64,000 nt of DNA from JAEUJM01 sp044221555 (lineage in GTDB: Bacteria; Actinomycetota; Acidimicrobiia; Acidimicrobiales; DATDAH01): contig JBGAOY010000004.1 in the NCBI GenBank assembly GCA_044221555.1, forward strand, positions 186,001 to 250,000, written 5' to 3'. Position 1 is the first letter of the stretch; every line of letters begins with the position of its first letter. Made by a program: the position numbers and the translations under genes. Below the pieces are notes generated by a model. The model was not told the DNA's origin. It saw only the letters and a list, made by a program, of their open reading frames with translations, and did no database searches. This document shows positions 18,336 to 27,024 of the stretch, in pieces.

Positions 18336-19844
18336 GTGCTCGCCATCGTCTCGTCCGCCACCGTGCTCGGGGTCGACGGTCGCCCCGTCACCGTCGAGGT
18401 CCACGTCTCCAGCGGGCTGCCCGCCTTCACCATCGTGGGCCTGCCCGACACCGCCTGCCGCGAGGCCCGTGACCGGGTGCGGGCGGCGATCCTGTCCACC
18501 GAGCTGCAGTGGCCGATGCGCAGGATCACCGTGAACCTGGCGCCATCGGGCCTGCGCAAGGTCGGCTCAGGGCTCGACCTGGCCATCGCCGTGGGCCTGC
18601 TGCTGGCCTCCGACCAACTCGAGGGCGTGTCGGTGGACGGCATCGGGTTCCTCGGCGAGCTCGGGCTCGACGGAGCGCTGCGGCCGGTGCCGGGCATGGT
18701 GTCGCTGGCCGAGGCGCTGCCCGGCGAGGTGGCGGTGGTGCCCGCCACCGCGGCGGCCGAGGCCCGGCTGGTGGCCAAGCACCAGGTGCGCCCGGTGACG
18801 TGCCTGCGCGAGGTCGTGCTGGCGCTGTTGGGTGAGGCACCCTGGCCCGACGAGCCGCCGGCCCCGGGGCCGGTCCCACCGGCGCCCGAGCCCGATCTGG
18901 CCGACGTGCGGGGCCAACCGGTTGCCCGCCTCGCTCTCGAGGTGTCGGCCGCCGGCCAGCATCACCTGCTCATGGTGGGGCCGCCCGGCTCGGGCAAGAC
19001 CATGCTCGCCCGCCGGTTGCCCGGTCTGTTGCCGCGGCTCGAGCAGCACCACGCCCTCGAGGCCACCCGCATCCACTCGGCGGCCGGCATCCCCCTGCAG
19101 GCCGACACCCTGATCTGGCGGCCGCCGCTGCGGGCGCCGCACCACGGCGCCTCGCCGGTGTCGATCATCGGCGGCGGCACCGCGGTCATGCGCCCGGGTG
19201 AGGTGTCGTTGGCCCATCGGGGCGTGCTGTTCCTGGACGAGATGGGCGAGTTCGCGCCACAGGTGCTCGACACGCTCCGCCAGCCCTTGGAGGAGGGCGA
19301 GGTGCGGGTGTCCCGCGCCAAGGCCAGCGCCACGTTCCCGGCCCGCTTCCTGCTGGTGGGGGCCATGAACCCTTGCCCCTGCGGTGAGGGCTCGGCGCCG
19401 GGTGCGTGCATCTGCTCGGACGCGGCGCGGGCCCGCTACCGCCGGCGCCTCTCGGGGCCGCTGCTCGACCGGTTCGACCTGCGGGTCGAGGTGCTGCGCC
19501 CCGACGTGGACGACCTGTTGCGCGGCTCGCCGGGGGAGCGCAGCGCGGCGGTCGCCGAGCGGGTGCACGAGGCACGCGAGCGGGCCCACGGCCGGGGGGT
19601 CGGTGCCAACGCCGAGTTGACCCCTGCCGCGCTCGACGAGGTGGCCCCCCTGTCCGACGGCGCCGCCCTGCTCGTCGAGCAGGCGCTCCGATCGGGCCGG
19701 CTGTCAGCGCGGGGGCTGCAACGGGTGCGACGGGTCGCATTGACCCTCGCCGACCTGTGGGGTCACCACGGTCCGCTGGCGTCCGACCAGGTCGCCCTGG
19801 CTCTCAGCCTCCGTGCCGAGCCGGCGGCCTTCTGCCGTGGCTGA
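18336..19844 (+). CDS. comM: YifB/ComM family Mg-chelatase-like AAA+ ATPase
   Basis: 502 residues from GTG 18336 after AGGGAGGG. An N-terminal Lon-protease-like domain (LPAFTIVGLPDTACREARDRV, APSGLRKVGSGLDLAIA) precedes the AAA+ module with Walker A GPPGSGKTML, Walker B VLFLDEMGEF, and the zinc-binding insert MNPCPCGEGS with further cysteines. ComM is a bidirectional helicase that promotes branch migration during natural transformation. It is followed by dprA, as in many genomes. Confidence 0.94.
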   Translation: MLAIVSSATVLGVDGRPVTVEVHVSSGLPAFTIVGLPDTACREARDRVRAAILSTELQWPMRRITVNLAPSGLRKVGSGLDLAIAVGLLLASDQLEGVSVDGIGFLGELGLDGALRPVPGMVSLAEALPGEVAVVPATAAAEARLVAKHQVRPVTCLREVVLALLGEAPWPDEPPAPGPVPPAPEPDLADVRGQPVARLALEVSAAGQHHLLMVGPPGSGKTMLARRLPGLLPRLEQHHALEATRIHSAAGIPLQADTLIWRPPLRAPHHGASPVSIIGGGTAVMRPGEVSLAHRGVLFLDEMGEFAPQVLDTLRQPLEEGEVRVSRAKASATFPARFLLVGAMNPCPCGEGSAPGACICSDAARARYRRRLSGPLLDRFDLRVEVLRPDVDDLLRGSPGERSAAVAERVHEARERAHGRGVGANAELTPAALDEVAPLSDGAALLVEQALRSGRLSARGLQRVRRVALTLADLWGHHGPLASDQVALALSLRAEPAAFCRG

Positions 19845-19947
19845 GCACCTGGCGGCCGCACGGGCGCCGAGCGTCGATCGCGCAACGAGCAGCGCCGCCC
19901 GCTCACCGCTCGTGCCCGAGCGCGGTCCGACCATCGCTCCGGCCGGC

Positions 19948-21120
19948 ATGCGGTGCACCGATGCCGACCCACCGAGCCCACCACCGCACTCCGACCTGCC
20001 GCTCGAGGCGTACGGCGCGGCCTTGGCGTCGTTGCCCGGGATGGGCCCCGCCCGGTTGACGGCGCTCGCTCGGTCGTGGCCGCTGGCCGAGGCGTGGGAC
20101 CGTGTGCTGGCGGCCTCGGTGACCGCGTCGGATCTTGTGGCGCGCGCCCTCGGCAGCGATGGCGCCACCCTGCCCGCACGCTGGTCGGCCACGGCACGAC
20201 GAATCGACCCCGGCGCCTGTCTCGCCGCCCACAAGCAGGCCGGGATCGGCGTGTCGGTCCTGGGGTCGCGGTCGTACCCACCGGCGCTGGTCGAGGACGT
20301 CGAGGCGCCCGTCGTGCTCTTCCACCGGGGCCGGCCCGACCTCCTGGCGGGACCCCGTGTGGCGATCGTCGGCACGCGACGCTGCACCTTCTACGGGCGC
20401 GACGTGGCCCGGGCCATGGGCCACGACCTGGCCGCCGCGGGGGTGCGGGTGGTCTCCGGGCTGGCGCTGGGCATCGACGGCGCCGCCCACGAGGGCGCGC
20501 TCTCCGCCGACGCGGCACCACCGGTGGCGGTGGTGGGCAGTGGTCTCGACGTGGTCTACCCGCGGCGGCACGTCGACCTCTGGCGTCGGGTGGAGGAGGC
20601 GGGTGTGGTCCTCTCCGAGGCGCCGCTGGCCGCGGCCCCCGAGAAGTGGCGCTTCCCCTCCCGCAACCGCCTGCTGGCGGCGCTGGCGGACGTGGTGGTG
20701 GTGGTCGAGTCCCACCGCACGGGTGGCTCGATGTACACCGTGGACGAGGCCCTGGCCCGCGACGTCACGGTCATGGCGGTGCCCGGCCCGGTCCACGCCG
20801 CGGCCTCTCGGGGCTGCAACCAACTCCTCGTGGACAACCTGCCCGCGGCGCGAGACGCCGCCGACGTGCTGTCGATGCTGGGGCTGTCGGCCGCGGCGGC
20901 CACCCGGGGTGCCACCGAAGATCCCCGTCCGGCCCCGACCGCGGCCGAGACGGTCGTGCTCGAGGCGTTCGCGTGGCAACCCGCCGCCCTCGAGCAGTTG
21001 GCCGTCCGCACCGGCATGGCGCTGGGCGACCTGGCCGAAGCGCTCCAGGTGCTCGAGGCCGGCGGGTGGATCGAGGGCAACGGCGGCTGGTACGAGCGGG
21101 TCGCCCGCCCCGACCGATGA
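19948..21120 (+). CDS. dprA: DNA-processing protein DprA (Smf)
   Basis: 390 residues from ATG 19948. A GTG at 19837 overlapping the comM stop would add 37 low-similarity residues. A helix-hairpin-helix-like segment (LASLPGMGPARLTAL) precedes the Rossmann-like DprA core: VAIVGTRRCTFYGRDVA, VSGLALGIDGAAHEGAL, VGSGLDVVYPRRH, SEAPLAAAPEKWRFPSRNR, and GAxYTVDEA-like GGSMYTVDEALARDV, with a C-terminal winged helix. DprA loads RecA onto incoming single-stranded DNA. With comM it suggests potential for natural transformation, though no uptake genes are in view. Confidence 0.94.
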   Translation: MRCTDADPPSPPPHSDLPLEAYGAALASLPGMGPARLTALARSWPLAEAWDRVLAASVTASDLVARALGSDGATLPARWSATARRIDPGACLAAHKQAGIGVSVLGSRSYPPALVEDVEAPVVLFHRGRPDLLAGPRVAIVGTRRCTFYGRDVARAMGHDLAAAGVRVVSGLALGIDGAAHEGALSADAAPPVAVVGSGLDVVYPRRHVDLWRRVEEAGVVLSEAPLAAAPEKWRFPSRNRLLAALADVVVVVESHRTGGSMYTVDEALARDVTVMAVPGPVHAAASRGCNQLLVDNLPAARDAADVLSMLGLSAAAATRGATEDPRPAPTAAETVVLEAFAWQPAALEQLAVRTGMALGDLAEALQVLEAGGWIEGNGGWYERVARPDR

Positions 21121-21182
21121 CCCGATCCGCCTGGTCCAACCCCCGGCGTCCCTGCGCCGGCTCGGAGCCCGTCGGCGCGCCG

Positions 21183-22595
21183 TCAGTCGATGCGGGCGAT
21201 CTTCTTGGTGTACGCCAGTGCCCGTCGCGAGTCGTACGAGCGCAGGATCTGCATCTTCTCGGCCTCGATCGAGCCCTCGGCGTGCACGGCCAGCACGGCG
21301 TGGTAGCCGCCCAGGTCGCGGGCGGTCAGATCGCTGATCACGTGCATCAGCCGCAGCCGGTGCTCGGCCGACCCCGCGCCCTGGAAGTACTTCTCGAGCA
21401 CCGGTCGCACCTCGGGGCTGTCCCAGTCGTCACCGCCCGGGCCCGTCACCAGCAGGCCGCCGGCGCAGTCCTGCACCCACTCGAGGGCCTGGTGGTAGCC
21501 GCTGGCGAAGGTGAACTTGGCCATGTTCGTGGTCATCGGGTCGGGGTAGGCGATGCCGTCCTCCACCCGGGCCCGCAGCGCGGCCATCTCGGTGAGCGCC
21601 CGCACCGTCTCCGAGTACGAGATCAGGTGGGTGAGCTTGTCGCGGATGTGGCCCGCCCTGCCCACGCCGTTCAGCTCGGCGATGAGCGCCGAGGCGCCCA
21701 CGAAGGCGTCGAGCAGGGGCAGCTTGTAGGACACCGCGGTGAAGCGGTGGTACTCCACGAAGGTGAGCGCCACAGCGCCGGCCAACTCGGGCTCGCGGCA
21801 CAGGAACACCCGGTCCCAGGGCACGAACACGTCGTTGAACACGGTGAGGGTCTCGAGCAGCTTGTGGTTGCTCGACAGGGGGAACTCGAACTCGTTGTGC
21901 TCGCGGCCCGAGTACGACGACACGTACAGCTCGAGGCCCGGGGTGTTGACCGGGATCGCGAAGGCCACCGCGTAGTCCGCGTCCTCGGCGCTCATGGCCC
22001 GGGTGGGCAACACGATCAGCTCGTCGGCGTTGGCACTGCTGGTGGTGTGGCACTTGGCGCCCCGCACCACGATGCCGTCGTCGTTCTCGGACACCACGTG
22101 CACGTACAGGTCGGGGTCGGCCTGCTTGCTCGGGCCCAGCGAGCGGTCGCCCTTCACGTCGGTCTGGGCCACGGCCACGGCCAGGTCGTTGTCGCGGCAG
22201 TGGTCGTGGAAGGCCTGCACCCTGTCGCGGGCCTCGCCCGTCAGCTTGCGCAGCAGCGCGAACGTGGCGTCGGTGCCGATCTCCTTGATCAGCGTCACCA
22301 CGGTGCCGCCCTCCGCCGTGCTGGCGTCGATCAGGCGCATGCGCGCCAGCAGGTCCTCGGCGTCGCGGGGGATCTTGTAGTACGCGCTGTGCTCCTGGCC
22401 AGTGTCGGGGTCGGTCACGACCGCCAGCGCGCGGAACGCGGGGTCGTTCACCAGGTCGAAGTCGTGTGCTGCGTGGTCGACCGCCACGGCGAGCGCGGGC
22501 ACCTCGTTGATGTCGTCGACGGGCCGGCCTCGGTAGAACAGCGTTCGCCCGTCGACCAACCCGTTGCGGTACTCCTCGGCAGTGCGCAGACCCAT
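21183..22595 (-). CDS. HpaB / 4-hydroxybutyryl-CoA dehydratase family protein lacking Fe-S ligands
   Basis: 470 residues. The acyl-CoA-dehydrogenase-like flavoprotein fold is clear from HCRDNDLAVAVAQTDVKGDR, SKQADPDLYVHVVSENDDGI, VVRGAKCHTTSSANADELIV, NDVFVPWDRVF and YPDPMTTNMAKF. It resembles AbfD (4-hydroxybutyryl-CoA dehydratase) and the HpaB hydroxylases. In AbfD the [4Fe-4S] cluster uses three cysteines and one histidine; here the histidine is kept (EYHRF) but the cysteine seven residues later is tyrosine and no CxxxC pair precedes HCRDND. A flavin-dependent, cluster-free reaction is therefore expected; a substrate cannot be named. Monocistronic, with a leaderless-type promoter. Confidence 0.82.
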   Translation of the reverse strand: MGLRTAEEYRNGLVDGRTLFYRGRPVDDINEVPALAVAVDHAAHDFDLVNDPAFRALAVVTDPDTGQEHSAYYKIPRDAEDLLARMRLIDASTAEGGTVVTLIKEIGTDATFALLRKLTGEARDRVQAFHDHCRDNDLAVAVAQTDVKGDRSLGPSKQADPDLYVHVVSENDDGIVVRGAKCHTTSSANADELIVLPTRAMSAEDADYAVAFAIPVNTPGLELYVSSYSGREHNEFEFPLSSNHKLLETLTVFNDVFVPWDRVFLCREPELAGAVALTFVEYHRFTAVSYKLPLLDAFVGASALIAELNGVGRAGHIRDKLTHLISYSETVRALTEMAALRARVEDGIAYPDPMTTNMAKFTFASGYHQALEWVQDCAGGLLVTGPGGDDWDSPEVRPVLEKYFQGAGSAEHRLRLMHVISDLTARDLGGYHAVLAVHAEGSIEAEKMQILRSYDSRRALAYTKKIARID

Positions 22596-22601
22596 GGGCC
22601 A

Positions 22602-22607
22602 ACCCTA
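22602..22607 (-). promoter_or_regulatory. TAGGGT -10-like hexamer before the HpaB-family gene
   Basis: On the minus strand TTTAGGGT is followed by exactly six bases and the ATG at 22595. No ribosome-binding site fits. Predicted leaderless start. Confidence 0.55.
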
Positions 22608-22678
22608 AACCGGAGGTGGTCGGGCAACCGAAGACAGCCGCGCCGACCACGGCCCGGCTGCTCCCTGGACGGCGGGGT

Positions 22679-22684
22679 TAGCGT
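22679..22684 (+). promoter_or_regulatory. TAGCGT -10-like hexamer before xerC
   Basis: TTAGCGT followed by six bases (GAGGTC) and the ATG at 22691. Divergent with the HpaB-family promoter about 75 bases away. Confidence 0.5.
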
Positions 22685-22690
22685 GAGGTC

Positions 22691-23566
22691 ATGGCCTGGG
22701 ACCTCGACGGCTTCTCGGCGTCACTCACCGGGGTCGCTCCGGCCACTCGCGAGGCCTACGCCCGCGACCTGCGGGCCTTCACCCGCTGGACCGATCGGTT
22801 GGGCCTCGAGGGCCCCGCCGAGGTCGACCGGCGCACGCTGCGGCGCTACCTGGCCTATCTCGCCACGACGGGCAAGGCCCGTCGGTCGATCGCCCGCTCG
22901 GCGTCGTCGATCCGGCGCTACTTCGGCTGGCTGCGCCTCACCGGAGGCATCGCCTCGGATCCCTCCGCAGGGCTCAGCGCGCCGAAGGGTGAGGGGCGCC
23001 TTCCCCGTGTGCTCCCCGAGTCCGAGGTCAACCAGCTGCTGGACGACCCGGTGCGCACCGACGAGGCCCCGGAGATCGCCGCCCGAGACGCCGCCGTCGT
23101 CGAGCTGCTCTACGGGAGCGGGCTGCGGGTGGCGGAGTTGTGCGGGCTGCGCCCGCGCGACCTCGACCTGGCCCAACGCCTCGTGATCGTGTGGGGCAAG
23201 GGCTCCAAGCAGCGCCGGGTACCGCTCAGCCCCCCGGCGGTCGAGGCGTTGCAGCGCTGGCTCGACGACGGCCGCCACCTGCTGGTGGGCCCGGACAGCC
23301 CGGACGACGCGGTGTTCCTGAACCGTCGCGGGCACCGTCTCACGCCGCGGGACGTCCGCCGGATCCTCGACCGGCGCTCGGCCACGCCCGTCCACCCCCA
23401 CGCCCTACGTCACACCTTCGCCACTCATCTTCTCGATGGAGGTGCCGATTTGCGTGCTGTGCAGGAGTTGCTCGGCCACGCCGACCTCGCCACCACGCAG
23501 CTGTACACCCACGTCAGCAAGGAACGGTTGAGAAGCGTGTTCCAGGCCACCCACCCACGAGCGTGA
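22691..23566 (+). CDS. xerC: Tyrosine recombinase XerC
   Basis: 291 residues. The N-terminal SAM-like domain (ATREAYARDLRAFTRWTDRL) binds the core site; the C-terminal catalytic domain has all expected residues: Arg146 (SGLRVAEL), Lys in GKGSKQR, HALRHTFATHLL, the histidine of LLGHADLATTQ and nucleophile Tyr272 (LYTHVS). XerC with XerD resolves chromosome dimers at dif near the terminus. Position after dprA and before the sigma factor matches the actinobacterial order, so this is the housekeeping enzyme, not a phage integrase. Confidence 0.95.
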   Translation: MAWDLDGFSASLTGVAPATREAYARDLRAFTRWTDRLGLEGPAEVDRRTLRRYLAYLATTGKARRSIARSASSIRRYFGWLRLTGGIASDPSAGLSAPKGEGRLPRVLPESEVNQLLDDPVRTDEAPEIAARDAAVVELLYGSGLRVAELCGLRPRDLDLAQRLVIVWGKGSKQRRVPLSPPAVEALQRWLDDGRHLLVGPDSPDDAVFLNRRGHRLTPRDVRRILDRRSATPVHPHALRHTFATHLLDGGADLRAVQELLGHADLATTQLYTHVSKERLRSVFQATHPRA

Positions 23567-23578
23567 GACGAGCAACCC

Positions 23579-24355
23579 GTGTCGAATGACGGCGCCCACG
23601 TGGACGCGCTGTGGGCCAGGTACAAGGCCACTCAAGGTCGCGATGCCCGCGACCAGCTGATCCTTCACTACTCCCCCCTGGTGAAGTACGTCGCCGGTCG
23701 GGTGGGCGTCGGGCTTCCCCAGAACGTCGACCAGGCCGACCTCGTGAGCTACGGCATCTTCGGGTTGATCGACGCGATCGAGAAGTTCGACCCCGACCGC
23801 GGCTTCAAGTTCGAGACCTACGCCATCTCCCGCATCAAGGGCTCGATCCTCGACGAGCTGCGCTCGATCGACTGGGTGCCGCGGTCGGTGCGGGCCAAGG
23901 CCCGTTCGCTCGAGAAGGCCTACGCCAAGCTCGAGGGCATCCTCCATCGCACGCCGACCGACGAGGAACTGGCCCGCGAGCTGGACATGAGCGAGTCGCA
24001 GCTGCAGGCGCTGCTGTCGCAGATCTCGTTCGTGGGCATGGCGGCGCTCGACGAGATGCTCGCCGGGGGCGACCGCGGCGAGTCGATCACGCTCGGCGAC
24101 ACGATCGCCGACTCGGGCCGTGGGCCGGTCAGCACCTACGAGGCGGAGGAGACCCGCCAACTGCTGGCACAGACCATCAACCGCATGCCCGAGCGCGAGA
24201 AGCTGGTGCTGACGCTCTACTACTACGAGGCGCTCACCCTCGCCGAGATCGGCGAGGTGCTCAGCGTCACCGAGAGCCGGGTCTGCCAGATCCACACCAA
24301 GGCGGTGCTGCAGCTGCGGTCGCGCATGGCGGCCGCCGAACGCGAGCCGGCCTAG
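23579..24355 (+). CDS. whiG: RNA polymerase sigma factor, FliA/WhiG family
   Basis: 258 residues starting with GTG 12 bases after xerC. Region 2 (LILHYSPLVKYVAGRVGVGL, DLVSYGIFGLIDAIEKFDP, FETYAISRIKGSILDELR), region 3 and region 4 (REKLVLTLYYYEALTLAEIG, SRVCQIHTKAVLQLR) are all present. In Streptomyces WhiG starts sporulation; in flagellate actinobacteria the homologue drives motility genes. Which applies here cannot be told from this window, where no flagellar genes occur. The symbol is by similarity. Confidence 0.9.
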   Translation: MSNDGAHVDALWARYKATQGRDARDQLILHYSPLVKYVAGRVGVGLPQNVDQADLVSYGIFGLIDAIEKFDPDRGFKFETYAISRIKGSILDELRSIDWVPRSVRAKARSLEKAYAKLEGILHRTPTDEELARELDMSESQLQALLSQISFVGMAALDEMLAGGDRGESITLGDTIADSGRGPVSTYEAEETRQLLAQTINRMPEREKLVLTLYYYEALTLAEIGEVLSVTESRVCQIHTKAVLQLRSRMAAAEREPA

Positions 24356-24371
24356 ACAGCCCAAGCCAGCA

Positions 24372-24397
24372 CCGGGCCGCCCTCCACGCCGGCCCGG
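24372..24397. terminator. 8-bp GC stem-loop after the sigma factor gene
   Basis: CCGGGCCG (24372-24379) pairs with CGGCCCGG (24390-24397) across ten bases, 17 bases after the stop. No T-tract. Short but well placed. Confidence 0.4.
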
Positions 24398-24546
24398 GAA
24401 GCGGCGACCGCCGAGCGTCCGGACCGCACGCGGGCCGGCGCGGCGATGAGGACCTACGCCTCTACGACGGCGCTCCGCGGTGTGGTCCGCTGATGGTCGA
24501 TGGCGGGCCTCACGTGGAGGCGCACGCCGGAGAGCAGAGGCGAGCC

Positions 24547-25419
24547 ATGAGCGACACACCTGGCCCCGAGGCACCGCCCCCCACGGCGGGCATGCCGTCG
24601 GGCCACGCGGACGGCGAGTGGGTGCCGGATCCGAGCGGGCGCCACGAGTTCCGCTACGTCGTGCACGGGCAGGAGACCGACTGGGTGAGCGACTCGGGGG
24701 TCGAGTCGCTCGATGACCACGCCGAATGGCGCCCCGACCCGACCGGCCGCCATCAATACCGCTACTTCGTCCGGGGCCAGGCCACGCCCGCCGTCAGCGA
24801 CAACGGTGTGCAGGGGACCGACGCGCCCGTGGCCCCGGTGGGTGGGCGCACGATGCCGCTGTGGCCCTTCCTGGTGGGCGGTGCCGTCGTGGCGCTGGTG
24901 CTGATCGTGGTGGCCGCCGTGTTCGTCACCCGCAACGACGACGAGACCTCGACGACGACGACGACCCAACCCGTCACCACCAGCACCGCCGGCCCGACGA
25001 CCTCGTCCCCGACCACGTCGACGCCTCCCACGACGGGGGGCGGCGGGCGGACCGGCCCGATCAGTGTCTTCGACCTCCAGGTGGGTGACTGCATCGACAC
25101 GCCGACGGGGCCGACGGCCACTGGGGTGCCGTGCGCCCAGGCACACGACTTCGAGGTGTTCGCCCTGTTCGACATCGCCGGCGAACCGGGGGCCGCCTAT
25201 CCCGGCGACTCGACCGTCTCCGACCTGGCCAACACCGGCTGCCAGGGCGACCGGTTCACCGAGTACATCGGGGAGGACTACGCCACCTCGTCCATCTACG
25301 CCACCTCGCTCAACCCGTCCGAGTCGACGTGGACCGAGCAGGACGACCGTGAGGTGGTGTGCCTGGCCATGGCCCAGACCGGGCAACTCACCGGGTCGGT
25401 GCGCGGCATCGGCCGGTAG
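24547..25419 (+). CDS. Membrane protein with tandem DUF2510-like motifs and Septum_form-like domain
   Basis: 290 residues from ATG 24547. Two tandem WxPDP(S/T)GRHxxRYxVxGQ units (residues about 24-50 and 59-85) resemble the DUF2510 motif. One transmembrane helix follows (PLWPFLVGGAVVALVLIVVA), then a Thr/Ser/Pro linker of about 45 residues and an extracellular domain starting VFDLQVGDCIDTP with four to five cysteines (CIDT, VPCAQAHDFEVFA, NTGCQGD, VVCLAM). The last part matches the pattern of the actinobacterial septum-formation domain. Probably a single-pass envelope protein; role in division is suggested only by domain name. Confidence 0.78.
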   Translation: MSDTPGPEAPPPTAGMPSGHADGEWVPDPSGRHEFRYVVHGQETDWVSDSGVESLDDHAEWRPDPTGRHQYRYFVRGQATPAVSDNGVQGTDAPVAPVGGRTMPLWPFLVGGAVVALVLIVVAAVFVTRNDDETSTTTTTQPVTTSTAGPTTSSPTTSTPPTTGGGGRTGPISVFDLQVGDCIDTPTGPTATGVPCAQAHDFEVFALFDIAGEPGAAYPGDSTVSDLANTGCQGDRFTEYIGEDYATSSIYATSLNPSESTWTEQDDREVVCLAMAQTGQLTGSVRGIGR

Positions 25420-25636
25420 TTGGCGAGCGGGCATCCGCATCGGGTCGGGCCGCCCGCGGCGCGGGTCGGGCCGACGGCGATCGGGCCTGTGCGACCCCGC
25501 GACATCGGCACGCCCTCGCCGTTGGTGGCGTCTCGCGGACGGGTCCGTCGAGCGGTGCCAACGACCATGGCCGGCGTTATCGTCGGGGCGCTCGACCACC
25601 TCCCCCTCCGATCCGTTCGACACGAAGGGGGACGCC

Positions 25637-26263
25637 ATGTCCCGCCGCCAGGCCCTCCTGCCCGTCCTGCTCCTCACGATCGCCGTGTGCGGTGTGCTCC
25701 ACCCGGCGGCGCCTGCGCTCGGTCAGACGTCGAGCGTCACCTACCGGCCACCCGTCGACGCGCCGGTGGTCGACCCCTTCCGGGCACCGGCGTCGCCCTA
25801 CGGGCCGGGCAACCGGGGCATCGAGTACGCCACGGTCCCCGGCACGACGGTGCGCACCATCGCTCCCGGGACGGTCGTGTTCGCGGGATCCGTGGCCGGC
25901 ACCCGCTACGTCACGGTGCTGCACGCCGACGGCCTGCGCAGCAGCTACGGCTTCCTCGAGTCGCTGTCGGTGGCAGCCGGTGCGGTGCTGCGCGCCGGCG
26001 CCGAGGTGGGACGCGCCGGTGATCGCCTCCACCTCGGCGTGCGGCGGGGTGACGAGTACCTCGATCCCGAGACCCTGTTCGCCCAGGCGGCACCCCAGGT
26101 GCGCCTGATTCCGGTCAGTGCCTTCGATGACCCCGGCGACGACGACGAGACCGCGTCGCTCCCGCTCGGCGCCGCGCTCGCCCTCCGGCTTGTCGCCGAG
26201 CCGCGTTCTGGGGCCCGGCGGGTGGGCGGCCCTGGTGCGCCCGGGTGGCGTTCGATGCGTTGA
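25637..26263 (+). CDS. Secreted M23/LytM-like protein with a degenerate zinc site
   Basis: 208 residues from ATG 25637 with ribosome site AAGGGGG. A Sec signal peptide (RRQALLPVLLLTIAVCGVLH, cleavage near PALGQ) precedes an M23 domain recognisable by GTTVRTIAPGTVVFAGSVAG, YVTVLHADGLRSSYGFL and VGRAGDRLHLGV. The zinc ligands are lost: the usual HRGxD is N59-RGI-E63, and HLH is R130-L-H132, so only one active-site residue remains. Genes for M23 proteins precede rpsB in mycobacteria too. A non-catalytic role, as in EnvC-type amidase activators, is inferred. Confidence 0.85.
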   Translation: MSRRQALLPVLLLTIAVCGVLHPAAPALGQTSSVTYRPPVDAPVVDPFRAPASPYGPGNRGIEYATVPGTTVRTIAPGTVVFAGSVAGTRYVTVLHADGLRSSYGFLESLSVAAGAVLRAGAEVGRAGDRLHLGVRRGDEYLDPETLFAQAAPQVRLIPVSAFDDPGDDDETASLPLGAALALRLVAEPRSGARRVGGPGAPGWRSMR

Positions 26264-26357
26264 GGCGGAGGAGCGCCCGCCGAACGGCGGTGCCATCCCC
26301 GGCACGGGTGGTCGGCACGCCGAATCGCGGGCCTGGGGTGTGGCGCGACGGCGTAGG

Positions 26358-26969
26358 TCAGACGCCGACGGCCACCTCAGCCGGACGGGTGGCCTCGTCC
26401 GCCGGTGGGGGCGTGGCACGTGGCCGGCGGCCGCGCCAGGCCAGCACGACGAGCCCGACGACGGCGCCGCCCAGCACCACCGCGTGCAGCACGAGCAACT
26501 TCAGCACGGTGGCCGGGGCGACCTCGCTGCCGCCCATGAGCACGAAGCGGACGTCGCCGGAACGCAGCCACGTGTACCCGCTGAGGTTGGTCCCGACCGT
26601 GACCGCGAACAGGGCGAGCTGGTCCCAGGGCAGCAGGTACCCCGTGAACAACGCCACCGGCACGGCGATGACCAGTCCGATGCCCAGGGCGAGCCCCGGG
26701 CCAACCGGCTCGGTCGGGCGGGATCGTGCCGCCAGCAGCGCTGCCGCCGCGATGGTGGTGGGCACGGCCAGCCACGCCGCCCATCGGTGCACCTCGCGCA
26801 TGGCGCGGCCGAGGGTGATGTCCCGCGACAGCGACGCGCTGACGTCGGTCCAGGCGTCGGCGGCATCGGGCCGGTAGGCGAAGTACAGCACCACGCCCGT
26901 CACCACCAGCACCGCGACCTCGACGGTCAGCAGTCCCAGCACCATCGAGCGGGCCCGGGCGACGGTCAC
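26358..26969 (-). CDS. Small cytochrome b-like integral membrane protein (paralogue B)
   Basis: 203 residues with four predicted helices. It is closer to cytochrome b than paralogue A: VTGVVLYFAYRPD, helix B with His61 (MREVHRWAAW), LFTGYLLPWDQLALFAVTVGTNL (matches the cytochrome b GYvLPWGQ...ATVITNL turn), and helix D with His162 (LLVLHAVVLG). His61-His162 spacing is 101 residues. The second His of each helix is absent, so a single haem is expected. The C-terminal part of cytochrome b is missing. GTG start six bases after TAGCGT. Electron-transfer partner unknown. Confidence 0.75.
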   Translation of the reverse strand: MTVARARSMVLGLLTVEVAVLVVTGVVLYFAYRPDAADAWTDVSASLSRDITLGRAMREVHRWAAWLAVPTTIAAAALLAARSRPTEPVGPGLALGIGLVIAVPVALFTGYLLPWDQLALFAVTVGTNLSGYTWLRSGDVRFVLMGGSEVAPATVLKLLVLHAVVLGGAVVGLVVLAWRGRRPRATPPPADEATRPAEVAVGV

Positions 26970-26975
26970 GCCGTC

Positions 26976-26981
26976 ACGCTA
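26976..26981 (-). promoter_or_regulatory. TAGCGT -10-like hexamer before paralogue B
   Basis: TAGCGT, six bases (GACGGC), then the GTG at 26969. Predicted leaderless start. Confidence 0.5.
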
Positions 26982-27024
26982 CGCCACCCGGCTCCCGGCT
27001 GGCCTGACGGGGCGGTGTTGCCGG

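Noticed and set aside
21140..21180. Terminator between dprA and the HpaB-family gene
   Set aside because: Only a 6-bp CCGGCG/CGCCGG stem could be drawn, which is frequent by chance in DNA of this GC content.
21183..22595. Annotation as 4-hydroxybutyryl-CoA dehydratase
   Set aside because: General motifs fit, but the cysteines that hold the [4Fe-4S] cluster are absent, so that specific activity is not supported.
19953..23186. 1077-codon open frame on the + strand
   Set aside because: It crosses dprA, the oppositely oriented HpaB-family gene and xerC, with Arg/Gly/Pro-rich translation typical of GC-rich shadow frames and no recognisable domain.
22691..23566. Phage integrase or mobile-element recombinase
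   Set aside because: The gene is in the conserved dprA-xerC-sigma-rpsB order, lacks adjacent att-like repeats or phage genes, and has XerC length.
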